The notes under the pieces were generated by a model, which was given only the letters and a program-made list of their open reading frames with translations, was not told the origin of the DNA and ran no database searches. From Karstenula rhodostoma CBS 690.94 (taxonomy: Eukaryota > Ascomycota > Dothideomycetes > Pleosporales > Didymosphaeriaceae): a DNA stretch of 64,000 bases. Below are positions 56,101-64,000 of this stretch, piece by piece (position 1 is the stretch's first letter; every line of letters begins with the position of its first letter). The position numbers were made by a program, and so were the translations under genes. The stretch covers positions 1,339,908-1,403,907 of the forward strand of contig MU001500.1 of NCBI GenBank assembly GCA_010093485.1, given 5' to 3'.

Positions 56101-57501
56101 GATAGCTAAACTAAAATATATAATAAATATATTAACTAGTATCTCTATTTATTTATTAATAAATTTTAGGATAACTAATTAGATCTACTCCCTTTAATAG
56201 ACTAGGTATAAGCCTCTTTATTTAATAAATCTACTAGTTTCTCTCTATATAAAATTAAGTTTAGCTATAAAATTAAAGTTTTTTAGAACTAAAAGAATAG
56301 AATTAGGTTACTTAAGGACTTCCCTAATAATATTAGCTCTAAGTAAGCCTATAAGTTTATTACTACTTATTTTAAAGTTATTATTTAAATTTATAACTAA
56401 GCCTATTAGAACCTTATTATAGTATAAAACTTAATAGTAAAATAAGCTAATAAATACTACTAACTATCTAACTTTATTATTAGTAACTTTATCTATATTA
56501 CTCTAAAAGGCTTTTTAATATTATATTTCTTTATTAAGCTTAATAAGTAAATATATAGTCTATACTATATTATAGAGATAAAAGGGTTATCCTATAAGTT
56601 TAAATTACTATTATATATAAAAATTTACTTAGTATTTTATATAGACTATCTTTAGAAAGTACCTAATAACCCGCTTTCTAGATAATACTAACTATAGGAA
56701 TTACTAATTAAAGTTAATAATACCCTTAAGTAAGAGGTATTACTTATTTATAATAACTAACTAAGCTAAAGAAAACTCTAGTACTAAGTAGTATAGTAAG
56801 GTTATAATCTAAATAATATATAGTATTTAGTATTTAACTTTAAAAATATTCTAAAGCTAGTAAGTAACTTTTATAATACTAATCCTTAGGTAGCTAGGCC
56901 CTCTAAATACCTAAATACTTAGAAGAAAGCTACCCTTAATAAAGTATTTTTAAATAGTAATCCTAAAGATAATATACTTATTAAAGTAAGTAGTTAATAA
57001 AGAGTTACCTAAAAATAGGCTAATTAGTATAGTAGCTTAATCTAAATAACCTATTTAATATTTATAAGATATACTTACTTTATACTTCTTAATATTATAA
57101 AGGATTAAGCTTTATATATTAAGTACTTTAAGCCTTTAATTATAAGTAAGAAATCTAAGGTTTTAAACTAGATTTTAACCTCTTTTTATAAGATTAGGGA
57201 ATTTTATATAATATATATATAATAGTATATAATTAACTACTTAAAAAAATTCTAAATAAAAGTATTTTTATATAGGAAATTATAAAGTCTTATATAATTA
57301 TACTAAAGTAGGATACTCTAATCTAGTCTATAACTATATAAGTTTAATAGGAAATTTTTTAAAAGTATAAAGAATATTTTTCTTTATTTTTATTTTTTTC
57401 TTTCTAGACTAATTTATTCTTTTCTTTTTTTTTATAGATATAGGTATTCTTATAGTCCTTAGGAACTATTAAAACCCTAGATCGCGCTTAAAGGGGGGTA
57501 G

Positions 57502-57748
57502 TATAAGGATTAATTTAACCTAAGATTAAATTCCCTTATAAGATATTTACTTATCTTTAAGCTTAGGCCTTATCTAGTAGTCTATATATAGATTAGTTAG
57601 TAGATCTTAAATACCTAGTATATAGAGAGTCCCTCCCTAGAACCCTCTCTATCTTAGTATCTTAAGTTTAGTTTTAATATTATATAGTTTCTTCTATCTA
57701 TCTAATTCTAAGAGTATTTACCCTATTTAGCTATATTCTAGCCTTATA
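57502..57748 (+). repeat. 3' LTR of gypsy element 1
   Basis: Same length as the 5' LTR, preceded by the polypurine tract and followed by aatat. It retains more G/C (for example gtccctccctag and ttctatctatctaattc) than the 5' copy. Confidence 0.92.
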
Positions 57749-60700
57749 AATATATATTAAACCTATATATAAATAAAACTTTAATAAGAATAAATTATAA
57801 TACTAGTATAGTATATCTAAATAAATAATAACTACTTAATAATTAAATAGTAGTACTATAACTTTACTAATTATAAATACTATAGAATAGAGAAGAATAC
57901 TATAGTAGAGGTACTTAGTAAATTAGGGTATAAAAAATTATTAAAAAAAGATTATATTATAGGGTTATACTATATATATAGATATAAAGATTAGAAATAA
58001 TATTATAATATTCTAAAATAGTACTAATATTATTTATACTATTATCTAATATACTAGAAATAGAAATATACTATAGAGTACTAGTTAATAAAATAAAACT
58101 TAGAAAAAGCTAGTAGATCCTATAAATATAATAATAATAAATACCCTTTCTAGAAGGAACTAAGGTATATATAATAAGTTTAGTAGAAAACTTATTACTA
58201 TATAGAGGAATATCTAAGATACCTTAGTAAAAAAGAAAATATTATAAATAGTTAGAAAGATAAATACTATAAATATATTATATTATATAAGTACTTAGTT
58301 ATAATATACCTTATATACTAAAACTAAATAAATAAAAAAGAATTTATCTAAGTTCTTTAAGTAGAATAATATTAGAAATATATATACTAGAATTACCTTA
58401 AAACCCCTTAGAAACGCTAATAGAGTAACTAGAAATAATATATAAAAAAGTTTAAAAAAGTAAAAAACCTATAATATAATAACTATCTACTATATAATAA
58501 ATATAAGTATATAGAAATCTATAATAAAACTTAGATAATATTAAAAAACTAGAATACTACTAAATAATAAGCTAAGCTAGTAAAGGTATTCTAAAGGCTT
58601 AAAAAATAAATAAAAATAATAGGATTATAAAACTTTATATAGAAAAATAGGTTATAATTAGAGAATTCTAAGTAAATATATTAATAAACTATAGTACTAC
58701 TAGATATCTAATTTTACCTAGGGTAATAAAGAAATATAACTTACTATATTATAATAAAATAGAGCTAGTTTAATTAGAAATAGTAAATAAAATATTTTTC
58801 TTAAAATATAGTAAAGACTAGTTATACCTTAAAATAATACTATTACTAGTAAATATTAAAGGATTTAAAAGCTAATATAGCTTTACTATAATAGATATAA
58901 AAAGTCTAAAAGCTATTATAAACTATAACTAGTTATTAAAGAATAATCTAGATATTAGCTAGAAAAGTTAAATAATATATAACTAAGGATTAATATTATA
59001 GATTACTAGTATAAAATACCTATAGAAAGTAAAGCTAAAGGCCCTAAATACTTTAACTAAATAGGCTATATAATAATAGACTAAAGAGTTCTTAGCTATT
59101 AAGATTATTAGAATTTTAAAAGAAAATCTAGAATAAGTATAAATTATTTAAGTATAATACTTAAATTTCTAAGTTATAAAAAAAATATTAATAATTCTAC
59201 TAGAATATAAAGAGTATATATAACTTTTTAAAGAAATTAAAAGGAAAGAACTACTAAATTACTAAAAATAGAATTATAAAATACCTCTAAAAGAAAGTAT
59301 AAAACTATAACTAGAATAGCTAAGGCTAATATTAATAAACTAAGAAAAAGAAGTATAAGAATATTTATAAAAGAACCTAAAATAGAAATATATCTAGAAA
59401 AGTTATAATTCTATAGCTTTTCTAATCTTATAAGTACTTAAAAAAAATAATAAGCTATAACTTTATATAAATTATAAATAGCTAAATAATACTATAATTA
59501 AGAATTAGTACCTATTACTCTTAATTATAGAGCTTATAGATTAACTTTAAATAGCTAAATAGTTTATAAAATTTAATATATATTATAGATATTACTATAT
59601 ATAAAATACTAAAAAGTATAAATAAAAAATAGTATTTAGAACTAAATATAGTCTCTATAAATACTAAGTTATACTATTTAGATTAATAAATACCCCTATA
59701 ATATTTTAAGTATTTATTAATAAAGTATTATATAAATACTTAAATATATTCTATATAATATACTTTAATAATATACTTATCTATTCTACTAGAATTCTAA
59801 AGGAATATATAGAATATATAAAAAAAGTACTTAAGAAAATAAAATAATATTAATTACTTTTTTATCTAGATAAGTATAAGTTCTATATTACTAAAATAAA
59901 GTAATTAGAATTTATTATCTTAAAAGAAAATATATTAATAGATTTAAAGAAGATCGCTACTATATAGAAATAGCTAGTTTCTAAGTTAGTAAAGAATATT
60001 TAGTTCTTTCTAAAATTTACTAACCTTTATTAAAAGTTTATAAAGAACTATTCTAAAACTACTATACTATTAATAGATCTTATAAAAAAAAGTAATAATA
60101 AAGTAGTATAGCTAATCTAAAAGAAACTACTAAAGATATTTAGAAAATTATAAGTAATATTCCTAATAGCCCTACTTCTATAGATATTTAACCTATAAAA
60201 GCTAGTAAGAATTAAAATAAATATATTTAACTATATATTAAAAGTAATTCTCTTATAACTAAATAAAAATAGAAAATAGAGACTAATATTCTATTATTTA
60301 TAAAAGTTTTTAGAAGTAGAACTTAACTATAATATTTATAATAAAAAACTATTAGTAATAGTAGATATTTTTAAATAATAGAAAGTATAGCTTATAGAAG
60401 CCTACTTTAAAATAGAGGTATAGATAGACTATTAGAACTTTACTAGCTTTATATTAATTAAAAAGCTTAACTAATAATAAATATAATAGGTAGAATTTTT
60501 AGTAAACTTTAATTTTATAATATATTATTAACTTAGAACTCTTAATAGTATAGTAGATATTTTAAGTAAATAATTAGATTTAACTAAAAATAAAGTTAAG
60601 CTATATAATATAGTACTATATAAATATAAAGATAGTATACTTAAATATAACTAGCTAAAGATTAGAGTATAGATAGCTAGTATAAAATATATAAAATTAA

Positions 60701-61560
60701 AAGTATAAAACTTTTAGGGCTACTAGAAACTTAATTAAGGCTAGAAAGAGGAAGATAATCTCTTTAAATATAGTTTTAATAAAACTAGATAAAATTACTA
60801 ATAGTAGATTATTATTAATAATAGATATATACCTATCCTAATTAGAAAACTATATAAATTATAATAATAGAAATATCTAGATATTAAAGAAATAATATAT
60901 TATATTATAAATAAATATTCTATCCCTAAATTTAAATAGCTAGTAATATAGAAGATAAGTAACTATTTAGTTCCCTATAAAAATAAGCCTAAGAGATATA
61001 AGCCTTATAGACTTCTATAACTACTACCTATAGTAATATAATTATAGTAGAGTATAATAATAGATTTTATTATAAAACTTTTAAAATTACTATAGCTAGA
61101 AATAAAGTATATATATAATACTATTATAATAATAATAAATAGACTTATAAAAGTAGCTAAGTTTAAACCTATAAAAAAATCTATAATAGTAGAGGAACTA
61201 GTCTATAAAATTAATAATATAATATTCTCTAAATATAGATTACTAGAAGAATTTATTATAAATAAAAATAAGCTCTTTATTTTAAAGTATTAGAATACTT
61301 TTATTATAGCTCTAGAAATAAACTAAAAGCTATTAATAAGCTTCTACTCTAAAATAGATAGATAGATAAAATATATAAATTAGATACTTAAGTAGTATCT
61401 ATAATTCTATATTAATAAGTAATAAGATAACTAAATAGAACTCCTACTAACTATATAGTTAGTATATAATAGTTTAAGGTTAGATATAATAGAATACTTA
61501 CCCTACTATATAAATTATTATTAGATTATATATATATATTATTACCTAGAGTATAGTATA
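57749..61560 (+). mobile_element. Second Ty3/gypsy element, pol region, RIP-degraded
   Basis: Plus-strand remnants appear in the order protease, reverse transcriptase, RNase H, integrase. A protease-like block lies near 58650-58800; reverse transcriptase near 59550-60100 shows a degraded SLYKY...FINKVLYKYL stretch and YFNNILIYS at 59761; an integrase zinc-finger-like and core block runs about 60830-61520. Stops interrupt every frame. No LTR pair for this element could be found; its right end seems replaced by unrelated sequence at about 61560, so it may be truncated or nested. Confidence 0.72.
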
Positions 61561-64000
61561 CTTACTATTATAGTAAGTTATAGTAACTACTAATAATAAT
61601 AGGTAGTAAGTATAAAAAGGAGAGACTAGAATATTTTATACTATTATAACTAGTATAGGGTATTAAGGCACTATTTAAGGGTATATCTTAGCTAGACTTA
61701 GAATAATAATTAATAACTATAATTTATATAATTATATAATATATAACTAACCTATCTTTATTTATAATTTATAGTAATCTATTATTATTTATAGTAAATC
61801 TAATAATTAAGAGTCTTACTACCTCTTTCTATATAAAGATAATAGCCTAATAATTATAATATATTATAATAATAATACTTTATAACTATATAGACTATAT
61901 AAGCTAGTATATATAGCTATAAGTATAATATACTACTTATAATATATAGAATAAAATAAACCTAGATTTAACTATCCTATTAATTATATAGCTAGTAACT
62001 ATTAGAGCTCTAGTTATTACTAACTATATACTAGTAGTTAATATTAAAATACTAATAAAATAATCTAAGCTATTAATAACTAGATAAAAGGCTTTTAAAG
62101 AGAATCTTGAATACTATAAAATCTATATTAAATAGTATAAAAGTAATTACTATAAATATAAGAAAGAGTAAATAAGTATCTAATAAATTATTATATTTAT
62201 TTAATTAATAGTATTACTATATCTATAGTATACCTATTACCTCTATAATAAGCTACTTTACTAGTAAATATCTAGCCTTAAGCTAATAGTTAGAGTTAAT
62301 AAGTAATTTAAATAAGAATATATATATAATAGATACTTAACTTCTCTTAAATTAATAAGGAGTGTTTTATAATAGGATATATAGCTAACTAAGTATAAGT
62401 AAGTAGCTACTAAAGTAGAAATAAATTATATTACTAAAGTAATATAATTAAATATAATTACTAAAGACTTCCTAGTATCTATAAATAAGGTTATACCTAT
62501 ATAGTCTATAAACTTTTAGGATAATAAAAAAAAAATAGCTAGTATAAGCTAGAAAGAGATAATAAAATAATTCTAAGAATATATAATAGTAAACTATTCT
62601 AGTATAAAAGAAATATATAAAACTATTTTTATAACTAAGAAAGAGAAATTTTTTATTAATAGTAGTAAAACTACTTAGAGTAATAATAGAGATATCTCTT
62701 TTATTAAAATTATACTATCTAGAAACTAGAAATATCCCTATAATTAATATTAAACTAGAAAATCTAGTAAGAAGTAGCTATTAGATTATAAGTAGGCTTT
62801 AAGGCTAGAGTATAAGTCTTTAACTACTATAAGTAAATACTAAGTATATAAATAATACTATATAGTTAAAGAGTATTATTACCTATATAAAAAGTAAGCC
62901 CCTATATAGTAAAAACTAAACCTAAGTATTAATAAGTTAATAGTATATAAATAAAAGTATAATACTATATTCTAAGGGCTAATTTAAAAATAAAATAGAC
63001 CTTATTTTTAAATACTAAAAATTAAGCTATCCTATATACTAATACCTATCTAAATATTAGAGGTTAGTAATAAATAACTAGAGAGATAGAAAATTACTAT
63101 AATCCTTATAAGCTTCTAAGTAACCTCTTAATCTAATCCTTATATATACCTACTATAAACCTTATTAATTTTTAACTTAAATACTATATATTATATCTTT
63201 AATAATATTAATTAATTTATTTTACTTTAGTTACTAATACTAGAAGACTTTATATAGGTAGGTAATATATAGGTCTAGATATAAGAATATAAAAGTATTT
63301 ATCTTAGACTATAAAGTTACTAGAGAAATAGTATAATTAGGCTTAATAATATAGCTTACTATCCTAATCTACTCTATAATCTAGTATTCTTTTAATTACT
63401 TAGATATTAAGGACTATAGTAGAATACTAAATTAGAACTTATAGTACTAAACTAGGCTAATAATACTATTATAGTAAAACTATAAAAGCTATATAGTTAA
63501 TAAATACTAAAGTATAGATCTACTAATAATATTTATACTACTATATAAAGTATAATATATACTATATATAAGGTAATAATATAGATAAAGTATAAAATAA
63601 AAACTATAAATATAGTTATATAGTATAAATAACTAGACTACCTAGAACTAAATATACTTAAGTATCTAGTATAGTAAGTTAAGGGGGTATATATTAAAGA
63701 TATCTCTATAGTAAAATATAATACTTATAGATAAGCTAAATTAAAATAATAGATTAGATATATACCTTAACTAAATAATTAAGAACTTAGTAAGTATATT
63801 ATAATTAACTTTTATAACTTTAAATCTAATATTTCTAGTCTAGATCCTAATCTAGGCCTATAGAACTATATAGTATACTTATAATAGGAGAAAGCTTTTT
63901 ATCCTTTTTTAATACTTATTTTATATATTTTTATACTTTTTTAATTATTAGTATAATACTAACTAATAGTTATTTAATACTAACTCTTCTTATTTATACT
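61561..64000. repeat. AT-rich RIP-degraded sequence, unclassified, continues past the window
   Basis: Composition is as in the rest of the block. Around 61560-61930 there are imperfect palindromic A/T stretches followed by a ctttctatataaagata run that could be an LTR end, but no partner was found. A purine run ttaagggggt at about 63680 may be another polypurine tract. No domain could be read with confidence. Confidence 0.6.

Larger units (their letters stand above)
49611..57748 (+). mobile_element. Complete Ty3/gypsy LTR retrotransposon, inactivated by RIP
   Basis: Two 247-bp LTRs (49611-49857 and 57502-57748) bound 7.6 kb of internal sequence. LTR ends form the inverted pair tataag...cttata (ancestrally presumably tg...ca), and the element is flanked by aatat on both sides (49606-49610 and 57749-57753), a plausible 5-bp target duplication. 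A polypurine tract aaagggggg lies at 57490-57498 just before the 3' LTR. A gag-like stretch is near 51570-51700. Reverse transcriptase is recognisable on the plus strand near 54110-54600: a degraded K-K-x-x-G-G...F-x-x-x-Y-x-K-L-N motif from 54121 and VYINNIFIYS at about 54442. An integrase core-like stretch is near 56000. All frames are full of stops; the element is dead. Confidence 0.9.

Noticed and set aside
47031..64000. Mitochondrial DNA insertion as the source of the AT-rich block
   Set aside because: The gypsy LTR pair, pol motifs and selective loss of CpA/TpG are explained by RIP of nuclear transposons; no mitochondrial gene is readable.
1..64000. tRNA or rRNA genes
   Set aside because: None was recognised by eye; short intron-containing tRNAs could have been missed, and a covariance-model scan would settle it.

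Overview
The window reads as nuclear DNA of a filamentous ascomycete, most likely a Dothideomycete of the Pleosporales type. Genes carry short introns (about 45-100 bp, GT-AG, with one GC-AG candidate), are packed roughly one per 2 kb on both strands, and match ascomycete protein families (TRI12-type MFS, NTF2, GDT1, seipin, PARP-type zinc finger, CHZ domain, DUF3245, telobox protein). The right end is an AT-rich block in which CpA and TpG have almost vanished, the signature of repeat-induced point mutation (RIP). The order-level placement is inference; no marker gene was compared.

Layout. 1-42.2 kb is conserved housekeeping chromosome: a phytase-like secreted protein (5' end cut off), an MFS efflux pump, mitochondrial succinyl-CoA ligase beta, a DUF3245 protein, a 3-ketoacyl-CoA thiolase, NTF2, an NAD(P)-dependent reductase, a short MetE-like methyltransferase, an unknown repeat-containing protein, a CHZ-like histone chaperone, a PARP-finger/AT-hook-like protein, a large mitochondrial-type protein, an acidic nuclear-type protein, seipin, an HSL-type alpha/beta hydrolase, a transcription-type cyclin, a GDT1-family ion transporter, a telobox (TRF/Taz1-like) protein and a small Cys-cluster protein. 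42.2-47.0 kb is a transition zone with gene relics and accessory genes: a possible HET-protein remnant, a LysM-domain gene with two in-frame stops, and a conserved-looking protein of unknown function. From about 47.03 kb to the end there is only AT-rich, RIP-degraded transposon sequence: one complete Ty3/gypsy element with a 247-bp LTR pair (49611-57748), the pol region of a second one (about 57.75-61.56 kb), and unclassified remnants.

The genes do not form one pathway. There are close divergent pairs (LSC2/DUF3245, PARP finger/large mitochondrial-type protein, reductase/MetE-like) that probably share promoters. The most informative non-genic signals are the LTR pair that differs only by transitions, loss of the catalytic aspartates in both reverse transcriptases, and a ~100-bp dispersed element found intact at 17.7 kb and as RIP-altered copies near and inside the AT block.

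Exon coordinates were derived by hand from splice signals and reading frame; no alignment or search was run.
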